Of a stretch of 64,000 nt of DNA, positions 1 through 8,302 are shown in pieces. A model generated the notes under the pieces. That model had not been told where the DNA came from. It saw only the letters and a list, made by a program, of their open reading frames with translations, and did not search any database. The position numbers and the translations under genes were made by a program. Position 1 is the stretch's first letter, and each line of letters begins with the position of its first letter. The stretch lies in assembly GCA_033344775.1 (NCBI GenBank), contig JAWPMT010000005.1, forward strand, positions 1,037,501-1,101,500, in the 5' to 3' direction. This DNA comes from Cytophagales bacterium (GTDB lineage Bacteria > Bacteroidota > Bacteroidia > Cytophagales > Cyclobacteriaceae).

Positions 1-1054
1 ATAATTCGCCATCAAAATTCACCCCTTCTGCCCTCAAACTGATGGTTTCTCCTTCCGTCACATTCGTTACAAAAAAGTCAAAGCACTTCTCTTCTGCTAC
101 CGTGTACTTTAACGTATCTATTTCACTTCTAAAATCAGGCCTTCCTGGAATTGATGCTGCAACAACCGGCGGATCGGGCGGGTTACAACCTTCACTGATC
201 ACCAGCATCTGAAAATCTCTTTGGACTTCTCCAATCTTTCTTCCTCGACGAAATTCTTCCACCAAGACTGAAAAAACATACAGTCCTTCCTGATTCGGAG
301 TGACCGTTAATAATCCTCTATTGCTAATTGTTAAGGCAGGATCCCCTGGGATGGTGTTCTCTACACTAAACGGCTCGCGAAAGACCACTTCGGGATGTGG
401 TTTCGGTTGTGGAATAGGCACCGCCACCGCTGCAGAACTATTCAAAGGTGTGGCCAGTGAATACACCAGAGAATCTCCATCAGGATCAGTACCTGTGAAC
501 TCGACATAATACAATTGGTTGATACAGGCATAATCACTCAGTGGCTGAAACAATACCGGCGAGGAATTCCTATAAGGCCGACCGTTTTGCCACAATGGTG
601 GAATTTCCAGGACGTATTTCATGCCTGTGCCCAGTGGATTCACAATATTGACCACATTCAGGTTTCGGCAACAACGTTCCCACGCAATATAGTACCCTTC
701 GAAATGGGAGTATTCAATGGGGTTGAGCGCAACATCGGCACTCCAAACGACACGCGAGGTTTGCAGTTCACCAATAGCGCACTCAGGATTGGTGTAAGGT
801 ACGGTCACATTTTCTTGCAGGAGCAGTTGATGGGTCGAGATCAACTCATCATTACGGTTGCTAAAAATGGAGATAAATACGGAGGGTTCAGGACCAGGGT
901 TGACTGGATTGGCCACATCAAAATATTGCACCACGTTGATGCGGTACAGTCCATCCCTGAGGTAGATAAATTCTATCTCACCCCCAACAATGTGATTTGC
1001 TGTAGCGGTTAAGTAGCAAAAAAACGCGAACGCGATTCCGACGAGTTTCTTCAT
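1..1054 (-). CDS. Secreted gliding-motility-type surface protein, partial
   Basis: The reverse strand is open from an ATG at 1054 to the left edge, so only the N-terminal ~351 residues are visible. The protein starts with a signal peptide (MKKLVGIAFAFFCYLTATA) followed at once by the HIVGGEIEF motif and later by ERCCRN. I know both from large Bacteroidota surface proteins that often end in a gliding-motility-associated (CHU) sorting domain. That C-terminus lies outside the window, so T9SS export is inferred. The middle contains a TGTDPDGDSLVYSLA segment typical of cadherin/Ig-like repeats. It is divergent from the T9SS protein at 1415, with 360 bases between them. Family confidence is good; specific role unknown (adhesion or surface matrix). 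Confidence 0.75.
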   Translation of the reverse strand, partial: MKKLVGIAFAFFCYLTATANHIVGGEIEFIYLRDGLYRINVVQYFDVANPVNPGPEPSVFISIFSNRNDELISTHQLLLQENVTVPYTNPECAIGELQTSRVVWSADVALNPIEYSHFEGYYIAWERCCRNLNVVNIVNPLGTGMKYVLEIPPLWQNGRPYRNSSPVLFQPLSDYACINQLYYVEFTGTDPDGDSLVYSLATPLNSSAAVAVPIPQPKPHPEVVFREPFSVENTIPGDPALTISNRGLLTVTPNQEGLYVFSVLVEEFRRGRKIGEVQRDFQMLVISEGCNPPDPPVVAASIPGRPDFRSEIDTLKYTVAEEKCFDFFVTNVTEGETISLRAEGVNFDGEL

Positions 1055-1414
1055 AAAGCAGGTTACCTCTGAATACAATCTGATCAACACTTACCCTAAT
1101 GTGCTTGCGAAAATGACTATGTTAAATTTTCAGGTCACGCTTATCAGTAAAATTATGGAAAAACCTGAGCCCAGATTAAACATGAATGTAAAAACAACTA
1201 AAGTACGCTAACACGACACGATCTCAATGACCGAATCTTTTAAAAACTCCATACCAAGTCAGGGTCCATAAGCATTATAAAAGAACAGCATAATTTTTTT
1301 TTACAATTAATTGTATGAGGTATTTAACAATATCATACCAATGCCAGTTATCCGAATATCTCCTGTGACTAAGCAATCAGGGGATCGAAACATTTCATTA
1401 TTAAACCTAAATTC
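1055..1414. other. Divergent intergenic region
   Basis: About 360 AT-rich bases between two divergent secreted-protein genes. It must hold both promoters. I see no convincing TAnnTTTG/TTG pair, no RNA gene and no long repeat. Confidence 0.4.
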
Positions 1415-2299
1415 ATGACTATGAGAAAATTCTCCTTATCAATGTTGGTGGTATTGGCATTGTCGCTTACTACTACCGCACAAATCATTAACGTGACTGG
1501 TGGTCCAGGGCGAGTCAATAACAGTACTGTTATTGAGGGATTGCCCTTCACCGCGACGGTAACAGGCCTAAACGGCACGCCCCAACGATGGACCGTTGGA
1601 ATTGGAGACATCAACAATCAGTTGATCTTTAACACAAGCTCAACGACCATCACCAATGCCATTGTCGATCGGTCCATTTCTGGCAATACCGCAGTGATCT
1701 CTGTTGGCGCTACTAATGGAAGGGGAGTTGCCAGGTTCCTTACTGTGCAACAGCCTCCTTCTTGTAATTCAGATCTGTTATTTCTGCAGGCAACAGACTG
1801 TTCCTTGATTGCGGCCATACTTAATCCCGTACCTTCCGGAGCTACCGGATACTCCTGGTCAGTTTCTCCCTCCGTTCCATTTACAGTCAATGGCACTGGT
1901 ACTTCCATCACCTTAAACAACACCAATTCATTCACCACCTATACGGTAAGTGTCACCATTACAGGCGGGGTATGTAATGGTGCTACAGTCACTAACCAGG
2001 TGCAGTGTACAGGCGGAGGATTCCTGGACAGAAGCGTATCTCCTTCGGGAATTGGAGAGATTAAAGTCTTCCCTAATCCAGTTTCTGGCAATGAGCTCAA
2101 TCTGGAGTTTGGTCAATCATCGGAAAAATATCGAGTATTCATATTCTCCGAAACCGGTCAACCTGTTGAGGGCATCAGCGTAGAAAAACAAGGTAACGGA
2201 GCAAAATTAGGTGTAGGTAACCTATCACCTGGCACTTACTACCTAAGAACCATCGACGCAGACGGAAATTCAGAAACGCAACGTTTCAAAGTTGAGTAA
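1415..2299 (+). CDS. Secreted protein with T9SS type A sorting domain
   Basis: A 294-residue protein with an N-terminal signal peptide ending near TTTAQ. Two ATGs (1415 and 1421) fit equally well. Residues ~20-200 look like Ig/PKD-type beta domains (for example GATGYSWSVSPS). The last ~75 residues form a typical T9SS C-terminal domain: KVFPNPVSG, an FIFSETGQPV strand and an LSPGTYYLR motif. It should therefore be carried through the outer membrane by the type IX machinery and held on the surface or released. No catalytic motif is visible. It is a single-gene unit followed by a strong terminator. Confidence 0.85.
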   Translation: MTMRKFSLSMLVVLALSLTTTAQIINVTGGPGRVNNSTVIEGLPFTATVTGLNGTPQRWTVGIGDINNQLIFNTSSTTITNAIVDRSISGNTAVISVGATNGRGVARFLTVQQPPSCNSDLLFLQATDCSLIAAILNPVPSGATGYSWSVSPSVPFTVNGTGTSITLNNTNSFTTYTVSVTITGGVCNGATVTNQVQCTGGGFLDRSVSPSGIGEIKVFPNPVSGNELNLEFGQSSEKYRVFIFSETGQPVEGISVEKQGNGAKLGVGNLSPGTYYLRTIDADGNSETQRFKVE

Positions 2300-2321
2300 A
2301 GTAGCCAATCTTAAAATTGAA

Positions 2322-2353
2322 AGCCGCCTCAACTTTGGGGCGGCTATTTTTTT
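2322..2353 (+). terminator. Rho-independent terminator
   Basis: A 7-bp GC-rich stem (AGCCGCC at 2322-2328 pairs with GGCGGCT at 2339-2345), loop of 10, followed by a run of T. It lies 23 bases after the stop of the T9SS gene. Confidence 0.85.
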
Positions 2354-2385
2354 ATCAGGGATAGATAAGGCTGAAATCGTAAACT

Positions 2386-3726
2386 TCAATGAATATCCTC
2401 CCAAACTTCCGGACGTTCAAAGGCACCATAAGTGGTACAATCACTACAGAAACGATGTGTGAAATAGGCAAAATCTTCATCCTCCGGAATATTTGTAATC
2501 CGCCAATTGTCCCTACAACAGGGTAAGTTGATCAAAGAATCCAGCGAAGTAAAATCAAAGAAAGATTCAATTGTCCTGACAGTATCACCTCTTATGATGT
2601 CCACCACTTCCTGTTCGTAACGAACCCTGATGGGAAATTCCCAGTCGAGTGTACATGTACCAAACGGCGGGCAACCTAAGGGTCGTCTGATCGAATCTAT
2701 CGGGCAAACCCAGTCAGGTGTTTGTATCCCATCTTTAAGAAAGTCTTCAGCATTGAGCGACATTCGAACTTCCGATACACCGGCCACTTCGAAGTAACCC
2801 AACACATCCAAAGCAGCTCCGGGACTTCCTGAAATATTTCCAGTTAGCCTACCTAATTGTCGATCTGACAGTGAGCCAGAACCCTCATTATTTTCTCTTA
2901 GGCGCTTGTAAAACTCAAAAGCCTTATTAGTGATGGTGTATTGACGTACTCCGATGCGATAAGCATAGGCCAATTCTGGTAGTGATTCACTAATGAACCG
3001 AATCGGTTGTTCCGCAATTCTATTGGCGCTGAGACTCTTGGTTGTTGCAATAATGGTGGTTGATTGACGAGCAGTTCGGTAGCACCTTTCCAGTGGCGCT
3101 TCTCGTTTGATCACCTCAAATGAATTCCCAAATCCCTGAAAATAATACTGAGACGGAAAGGGAACATCAATGGCATAACTTTCAAGGTATTCATACCTAA
3201 AGTTTAAGGGTTCAGCCCCTTCTCCATGTGCATCCAGAAAAATCTGCACACCATTCAAATCATTCGCATTATCGTCGTTGGGAATCACAAGGTATCTCGC
3301 ATATATACTATCAATGGGTACGGCGATGGGCAATGTTTCAGTAGTAGAAAGGTATTCCTGACCATTTTCAAGAATGATCTCCAATTGATAACTATTGCCA
3401 GGAATTCCACTAAAAGAAGAATCTGTTACATAAACTCCAGGAACTGCCTCTCGCAGGGCAATCCGCTGATCTGAAGAAAGGTAGGCCACTGAAGCGCCAC
3501 TGACCGTCCGAAACGTCGCACTGTCCAGGTTTTCAGCCAAGGTCAATTTCACAGTATGTGCCTTCTCTTCATTCGTGAGTGTTGCATCTACCACCAGCGC
3601 GGTAGCCTCTCCTAATACGTCAAAATCATAGGGAGTAACGCAACCGGTCAATAAGAAAAGCAAGTATCCGCCCCATTTCAAAAGGAACTTCTGAAGAAGG
3701 GCGGTATCAAGTAGTAAAATTCTCAT
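2386..3726 (-). CDS. DUF4249 family outer-membrane lipoprotein
   Basis: A 446-residue protein with a hydrophobic leader ending in a lipobox (LLFLLTGC, Cys near residue 29), so probably a lipoprotein. The mature part matches the DUF4249 pattern: LVVDATLTNE near the N-terminus, then alternating beta segments such as GASVAYLSSDQ and GVYVTDSSFSGIPG, and a Cys-rich C-terminal half (CCRDNW, RFCSDC). DUF4249 proteins are usually encoded beside a carboxypeptidase-regulatory-domain TonB receptor. No such receptor adjoins this copy, which is unusual. Function unknown; an accessory role in outer-membrane uptake is the common guess. Confidence 0.8.
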   Translation of the reverse strand: MRILLLDTALLQKFLLKWGGYLLFLLTGCVTPYDFDVLGEATALVVDATLTNEEKAHTVKLTLAENLDSATFRTVSGASVAYLSSDQRIALREAVPGVYVTDSSFSGIPGNSYQLEIILENGQEYLSTTETLPIAVPIDSIYARYLVIPNDDNANDLNGVQIFLDAHGEGAEPLNFRYEYLESYAIDVPFPSQYYFQGFGNSFEVIKREAPLERCYRTARQSTTIIATTKSLSANRIAEQPIRFISESLPELAYAYRIGVRQYTITNKAFEFYKRLRENNEGSGSLSDRQLGRLTGNISGSPGAALDVLGYFEVAGVSEVRMSLNAEDFLKDGIQTPDWVCPIDSIRRPLGCPPFGTCTLDWEFPIRVRYEQEVVDIIRGDTVRTIESFFDFTSLDSLINLPCCRDNWRITNIPEDEDFAYFTHRFCSDCTTYGAFERPEVWEDIH

Positions 3727-3834
3727 TGGTCTTTAGTTACTTAATACAACAAAACGTTCCGGCCTTTCCCTCATTCTTTTGAAATGATAGATACGCATGC
3801 TGAGCTTAGTCATTTATTCTCGTAATGAAAATGC

Positions 3835-3842
3835 TAATTTTG
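3835..3842 (+). promoter_or_regulatory. Candidate -7 box of the rlmD promoter
   Basis: TAATTTTG fits the Bacteroidota primary sigma -7 consensus TAnnTTTG and lies 19 bases before the ATG. I do not see a good -33 TTG at the usual spacing, so this is tentative. Confidence 0.4.
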
Positions 3843-3861
3843 CGCCACTATTTGAAAAGCT

Positions 3862-5319
3862 ATGTCTAGAAGAAAGCAGAACAGATTTGTCAAGCGCGGA
3901 GAAACGATTGAGATTCTCATTCAAAACTATGCTTTCGGAGGTAAGGGCATTGGCAAGATGAGCAATGAGCAAGGGGAGTTCGTCATTTTCGTCCCCAATA
4001 CCTTACCGGGACAACTCGTTAAAGCGCAGGTTCAGAAAATCAGCAAGACCTATGCAGAATGCAAACTCGTAGATGTCGTTAAGCCTTCTGAAGATGAAGT
4101 AGAAATACCCTATCAGGAAATTCCTGGCGCTCCGTACATCAAGCTACCCATTGAAAAGCAGCACGCCTATAAAAAGCAAAGTACGCTTGAGCTATTTCGC
4201 AGGATCGGTAAAATTGAGGATCCTGAATCGCTATTTGATGAATTGATCAGTTCACCCAACACCTTCCATTATCGCAACAAAATGGAATATGCCTTTTCAG
4301 CGATCGGCTATGACCATGAAAAGAAAACAGATGTCGATGAATTCACACTGGGATTCAAAAAGAGAGGCACCTGGTGGTGTGGCGATGACTTAAAAAAGGA
4401 TTCTGGCTTATTTGATCAGGAAGTAGAAGACAAACTCAAGCTGATCAAAGACTTTTGTGAGTCGACTGGTCTCCCACCATGGCATGGACCAAAAAGAGAA
4501 GGTTTTTTCCGGTACTTTGTGGTGCGAAAATCTCTAAAAACCAATCAGGTTTTATTCAATCTGGTCACTACTTCAGAGAAGCTTGCTGAATTTGACTTAC
4601 AAAAGTTCACAGACTTTCTTGTTGCTGAATTTGGGGAGCGATTAGCAGGCTTGCTACACACGACCAATGACGAGACCGGTGATCGGACCATCGCGACGAC
4701 CGGAAAAATCTCACTGATCTATGGCGAAGACAAGATTGTCGAGGAATTGCTCGGGCTGAATTTCGAGATCAGTATGAAGAGCTTTTTCCAGACTAATCCT
4801 GCCTCAGCAGAAAAGCTTTATTCGAAAGTAATCGAGTATGCCTTTGAGAAGAAAGAAACGATTGACAACAACATCGTATTGGACCTATTCTGCGGAACCG
4901 GCACCATCGGACAGATCCTCGCTTCCCGAAGCGAAAAAGCACAAATTGTAGGGGTAGATATCGTGGAATCAGCCATTGAAAATGCCAAAGAAAATGCCGA
5001 TCGTAATGGCATTGAAGGTGTGAAATTTTACGCTGCTGATGTGGGCAAATTCCTATACGAGCATCCCGAATATCAAGGTAAGATACGCACCCTTATCCTC
5101 GATCCCTCCCGTGCTGGCGTAGCCCCAAAGACCATGAAAAAGATCATCGGCCTCAACGCCGAGCGCATGGTCTACGTCTCCTGCAACCCTGCCACCCAGG
5201 CCAGAGATATAGAGCAATTGGCTTTAGCTGGATATGAATTGAAGAAATTCAGCCTTGTTGATCAGTTTCCCCATACCAGTCATGTAGAGAGTGTGGTTTT
5301 GTTGGATTTGAAAACGTAG
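3862..5319 (+). CDS. rlmD: RlmD/RumA-type 23S rRNA (uracil-5-)-methyltransferase
   Basis: A 485-residue member of the TrmA/RlmD family, which makes 5-methyluridine in rRNA using SAM. An N-terminal TRAM domain (residues ~1-75, with YAFGGKGIGK) precedes the RNA-binding and catalytic parts. Catalytic landmarks are FFQTNP, the SAM motif LDLFCGTGTIG, LDPSRAG and the nucleophile motif VYVSCNP. The Cys cluster that binds a 4Fe-4S centre in E. coli RlmD (CxGC-type) is absent: the matching stretch reads EIPGAPYIKLP. The last 51 bases (5269-5319) recur at three downstream positions, so this gene end looks like an integration target. Which exact uridine is modified cannot be read from the sequence. Confidence 0.85.
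   Translation: MSRRKQNRFVKRGETIEILIQNYAFGGKGIGKMSNEQGEFVIFVPNTLPGQLVKAQVQKISKTYAECKLVDVVKPSEDEVEIPYQEIPGAPYIKLPIEKQHAYKKQSTLELFRRIGKIEDPESLFDELISSPNTFHYRNKMEYAFSAIGYDHEKKTDVDEFTLGFKKRGTWWCGDDLKKDSGLFDQEVEDKLKLIKDFCESTGLPPWHGPKREGFFRYFVVRKSLKTNQVLFNLVTTSEKLAEFDLQKFTDFLVAEFGERLAGLLHTTNDETGDRTIATTGKISLIYGEDKIVEELLGLNFEISMKSFFQTNPASAEKLYSKVIEYAFEKKETIDNNIVLDLFCGTGTIGQILASRSEKAQIVGVDIVESAIENAKENADRNGIEGVKFYAADVGKFLYEHPEYQGKIRTLILDPSRAGVAPKTMKKIIGLNAERMVYVSCNPATQARDIEQLALAGYELKKFSLVDQFPHTSHVESVVLLDLKT
5269..5319 (+). repeat. rlmD 3'-end repeat, copy A (in gene)
   Basis: Codes for the RlmD C-terminus PHTSHVESVVLLDLKT plus stop. A 27-base core (5280-5306) is identical to 14852-14878 and near-identical to 11459-11485. 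It is the left-most of four direct copies that bound three accessory-gene blocks, and the only copy within an intact gene. Confidence 0.8.
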
Positions 5320-5489
5320 ATAGGAAATTTTCCGGAAAAACTGGAAAATCTCTATATACCCATTTCCTATTGTTTACTTTCAAGTCTATTCCAGGTCTTT
5401 CTTATTCATTCCATTCTAATTGAGTCAGTTCTACCTGACCTCAAAAAAAGGTTCAGGAAGACCCAATTGAAGGAGACAACTATTTTTAG

Positions 5490-5948
5490 TCAAAGGGGAG
5501 GTCCTACACTTTGTTGTTTCGGGTATTTCTTGCCCAATGCCTTTAACTTTTCCGTATTAATATCTCCTGCCTTTCTTAGCTCGTGCAATTCTTTGAACAT
5601 GTCCTCGATGTTTAAGGCGGGGCTCAAAAAGTATCGAATACGTGCTTTCTCCAGACCTACATTTTTCCAGGTATGAGGAGTACCTTTTGGTACTAGTGCC
5701 ACATCACCTGGTTTCAGGTGATGTATCGCACCATCAGTTTCCAAATCGAAAGAGCCCTCAATTACTATGAAGGTTTCATCTTGCAAATGATGAATGTGAC
5801 GACCTGGCCCCACTCCCGGATCCACTAAATCCTCAAACATGGCAAAAGAATTATTGGTATCTTCTGCTCTCAAAAGTATCCTCACTTGAATTCCTTCATT
5901 GATCGTAAGCGCAGATATGTTCTGATAACTGATATGCAAGGGTTCCAT
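5490..5948 (-). CDS. Cupin-domain protein
   Basis: A 152-residue single-domain cupin. Motif 1 is visible as GPGRHIHHLQDETFIVIEG (metal-binding His/His/Glu) and motif 2 around KPGDVALVPKGTPHTW. Such proteins bind a metal and act as dioxygenases, isomerases or small-molecule sensors; the reaction here cannot be told. It is the last gene of a five-gene minus-strand run (flavin reductase, pirin, DUF2798, outer-membrane protein, cupin) that starts near 8213. It begins 3 bases after the stop of the preceding gene. Confidence 0.85.
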   Translation of the reverse strand: MEPLHISYQNISALTINEGIQVRILLRAEDTNNSFAMFEDLVDPGVGPGRHIHHLQDETFIVIEGSFDLETDGAIHHLKPGDVALVPKGTPHTWKNVGLEKARIRYFLSPALNIEDMFKELHELRKAGDINTEKLKALGKKYPKQQSVGPPL

Positions 5949-5951
5949 TTT

Positions 5952-6599
5952 CTAAAGACTTGTTCTAATGAAAATTCCGAAGTTTTCTGCAAAAATCTTC
6001 TCTGGACCAAAGTAATCCAGGTTGGTCGCGAAACCGAAGTTGTAATCCTTGATACCTATCCCCAATCGTAGTTGTAAATAGCTCCTCTGATGCGCATCAG
6101 AATTCAGATTGTGGTTATAAAGTCCTTGCACCCTACTGTATAGCCTTAGGTCTTCTTTCAGCTCAGGATGATATTCAATCAAAGAGAAAACTGCTATGTT
6201 TCTATCGCTGGTGAAGATGTAATCCGGAGTAAAGACCATTACCAACTTTGGAGATGCATACACATATCGAATGCCAAGTGTAGGAGAGAGTCCAGTAACT
6301 TTATTCGCATTTAAGCCCCCAGTTATCCCGATTCCTTTGTATAACTCATAGGCTACCTGAGAGGTATTAATGATATCAATGGCACCAACATCATTTTCAT
6401 AATTAGTGTCTAATGCAGTGACTGAAAAGAAGGACAACTTTTCACTCTTTGGTAAGGAACGATTGATGATCGTTTGCATACCGTAGCGGTTGTTACCGAG
6501 AATTAGTTCTAATAAAATTGGGGGTTCTCTCTTTTCCTGAGCTACTGCTGTCCATGCTATTAGAACGAGTCCAATGATTAACGTATTTCTTAGATTCAT
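5952..6599 (-). CDS. Putative outer-membrane beta-barrel protein, unknown
   Basis: About 215 residues from the ATG at 6599. A signal peptide (NTLIIGLVLIAWTAVAQ) is followed by alternating strands rich in aromatic and glycine residues, ending in a Phe-rich strand (NFGIFIRTSL). This suggests a small porin-like barrel. No known family recognised. Its ATG overlaps the stop of the DUF2798 gene (ATGA), so the two are probably translationally coupled. Co-transcribed with the redox genes of block 1. Confidence 0.6.
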   Translation of the reverse strand: MNLRNTLIIGLVLIAWTAVAQEKREPPILLELILGNNRYGMQTIINRSLPKSEKLSFFSVTALDTNYENDVGAIDIINTSQVAYELYKGIGITGGLNANKVTGLSPTLGIRYVYASPKLVMVFTPDYIFTSDRNIAVFSLIEYHPELKEDLRLYSRVQGLYNHNLNSDAHQRSYLQLRLGIGIKDYNFGFATNLDYFGPEKIFAENFGIFIRTSL

Positions 6600-6823
6600 T
6601 TCCAATTGATTTTAGACATGATGTGTTGTGACATAGGCACGAAGATGAGTCCGCACAAATAGGCAATAGGGATCATGATTAACAGGTTTGTTAACCATGC
6701 AATAATCCAACCCTCGAAAAAGCCGGAGCTTATCACCATGCCAATGAAAGACATGACCATACTAAATGGAATGGCCAATGCGAGGTTCATCAGAATAGGT
6801 TTATACTTCTTGTTGAGTGTCAT
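6596..6823 (-). CDS. DUF2798 two-helix membrane protein
   Basis: A 75-residue protein with two transmembrane helices (residues ~10-32 and ~40-65). The IPFSMVMSFIGMVISSG and AWLTNLLIMIPIAYLCGLIF segments match the DUF2798 pattern. Function unknown; these small inner-membrane proteins are often found beside redox or regulatory genes. It sits between pirin and the barrel protein, overlapping the latter by 4 bases. Confidence 0.7.
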   Translation of the reverse strand: MTLNKKYKPILMNLALAIPFSMVMSFIGMVISSGFFEGWIIAWLTNLLIMIPIAYLCGLIFVPMSQHIMSKINWK

Positions 6824-6846
6824 ATTTTCTTGCTGGATAAATTGAT

Positions 6847-7659
6847 TCAGAGCTTCTTGCCTCTAATTAGATCGCTATAGATCGAATTGATTTTTTCAAG
6901 GCTGTTGCGAAGTGCCGTTTCCGAGGTGTGTACAGAACTTCGTCCAAGAATCAGATTGTGTTCAAATTTTTTAGCAGATCCTAGAATAAGACTCACTCCA
7001 GAGTTGGTTTCAAATCGTACTGGACTGGTGCCTTGTTCGAAAACTATTAATTCTCCTTCTTTCACTTCGATATCACCTATTAGTTTTCCTTCAAATACCT
7101 GAACCCATAAAACATCATGATTTGCTGGTGGCGTGTATGTCCAATCCTTCAGTGGAGCGATAGCTACCTCCAGATAATTCATCTCATTTGGAGGGGGAAT
7201 TTTGGATTTCATTCCGTTATACTCACCCAGGAGAACTGTGACATTTTCATCATTTTCAAAGTCTTCCTTTTTCAGAAAAAGGCTCTTCGAATCTTCTTCT
7301 TCCAACTCTGGGGGTAAGGAGATCCACAGTTGAAATCCTTTAATCCGAGTCCCAACTTCCGGACTTCCTGTATGCCACGCACCGGAGCCAGCCTGAAGGT
7401 ACTCCACATCCCTGGGCCCAAAGCTCACCTTGTGGCCTGTGCTTTCTTCAATGTGACTCCCACCCTCGATATGATAGGTGAAGGTCGCAATCCCTGAATG
7501 CGGATGCCATCCAAATCCAGCCCCCTCCGGGGCTACCCCGTCAATGAAATCAAGAAAGACAAAGGGCTTGGTTATTTCTCCAACATCGGAAGGACTTATC
7601 ATTCGGTTAATAAATCCATGTCTTTTACCCGTGGTTCGGTGAATGATGTTCCTGTTCAT
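6847..7659 (-). CDS. Pirin family protein
   Basis: A 270-residue bicupin. The N-terminal Pirin domain has the metal-binding block HPHSGIATFTYHIEGG followed by HIEESTGHK and GSGAWHTGSPE. The C-terminal domain contains the Pirin_C pattern. Pirins bind Fe or Ni; some show quercetin 2,3-dioxygenase activity and others regulate transcription or pyruvate metabolism, so the substrate is open. The ATG overlaps the stop of the flavin reductase gene (ATGA), so the two are coupled. Its neighbours suggest a stress or xenobiotic response. Confidence 0.88.
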   Translation of the reverse strand: MNRNIIHRTTGKRHGFINRMISPSDVGEITKPFVFLDFIDGVAPEGAGFGWHPHSGIATFTYHIEGGSHIEESTGHKVSFGPRDVEYLQAGSGAWHTGSPEVGTRIKGFQLWISLPPELEEEDSKSLFLKKEDFENDENVTVLLGEYNGMKSKIPPPNEMNYLEVAIAPLKDWTYTPPANHDVLWVQVFEGKLIGDIEVKEGELIVFEQGTSPVRFETNSGVSLILGSAKKFEHNLILGRSSVHTSETALRNSLEKINSIYSDLIRGKKL

Positions 7660-8213
7660 TCCATTACTTCTTTTATACGATGGAGTTCTTCATCGAATTT
7701 GTTCATCTCAGTACCAAATGACTCCAAAAGGCCCTGATCAACAATTCCATCTTTGGGGTTAAAATTCTTATGATAAGCTGGTAATGAGTACACTCCACTT
7801 ACCCTGGCTCCCAGATAAGGGAAGCTCTCTTTTGCTATTTTCAGTACACTTTTACCTCCTGATGGTCCTGGCGAGGTAGCCAACAAAAGGGTAGGCTTGT
7901 TGCCCCAGATGTTACGATCGAGTCTGGAAAGCCAGTCCAGAATATTCTTAAATACTGCTGTGTAATTGCCATTATGTTCCGCTAATGAGATCACAAAACC
8001 ACTGGCTGACTCCAGCATTTCTCTTAAATCGTGAACCGATTCAGGTATTCCTTGCTCTTTCTCCAGGTCAGCACTATAAATGGGCATTTCATACTCATTT
8101 AAGTCAATGAGCTCTACATTGTCTATTCCTGTTTTGCTTGCTGCCCAGTAAGCAAACTGTCTATTTATTGAGTTTCTACTATTGCTGCCACCAAGTGCTA
8201 CTATTCGATTCAT
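7656..8213 (-). CDS. NADPH-dependent FMN reductase-type flavoprotein
   Basis: From the ATG at 8213 the protein starts MNRIVALGGSNSRNS, the FMN-phosphate-binding loop of the NAD(P)H-dependent FMN reductase family, and continues with LLATSPGPSGGKSVL and GARVSGVYSLPAYH. About 185 residues is normal for the family. The frame stays open up to an ATG at 8303 that overlaps the upstream stop. I chose 8213 because the operator-like palindrome at 8266-8277, shared with three other promoters, lies inside the longer version. First gene of the run ending with the cupin. Likely reduces flavin, quinone or azo substrates. Confidence 0.8.
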   Translation of the reverse strand: MNRIVALGGSNSRNSINRQFAYWAASKTGIDNVELIDLNEYEMPIYSADLEKEQGIPESVHDLREMLESASGFVISLAEHNGNYTAVFKNILDWLSRLDRNIWGNKPTLLLATSPGPSGGKSVLKIAKESFPYLGARVSGVYSLPAYHKNFNPKDGIVDQGLLESFGTEMNKFDEELHRIKEVME

Positions 8214-8265
8214 ACCCATAGTTTTTTTTGACACAATATTCCCCCATCGCACTACAGGATACCTA

Positions 8266-8277
8266 TAAGGTACCTTA
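8266..8277 (-). promoter_or_regulatory. Operator palindrome, copy 1 (flavin reductase operon)
   Basis: Perfect palindrome TAAGGTACCTTA about 58 bases before the flavin reductase ATG. The wider stretch 8261-8284 matches 11361-11384 at 22 of 24 positions. Probably the site of the local Crp-family regulator. Confidence 0.6.
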
Positions 8278-8302
8278 AGAAAGATGTCATTTATTGTGAA
8301 CA

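Noticed and set aside
515-1012. 165-codon plus-strand ORF
   Set aside because: Antisense shadow of the edge-truncated surface protein on the minus strand, which has a signal peptide and family motifs.
5434-5457. Imperfect hairpin between rlmD and the cupin gene
   Set aside because: The stem is short with a bulge and no T-run on either side in the right place, so I did not call a terminator.
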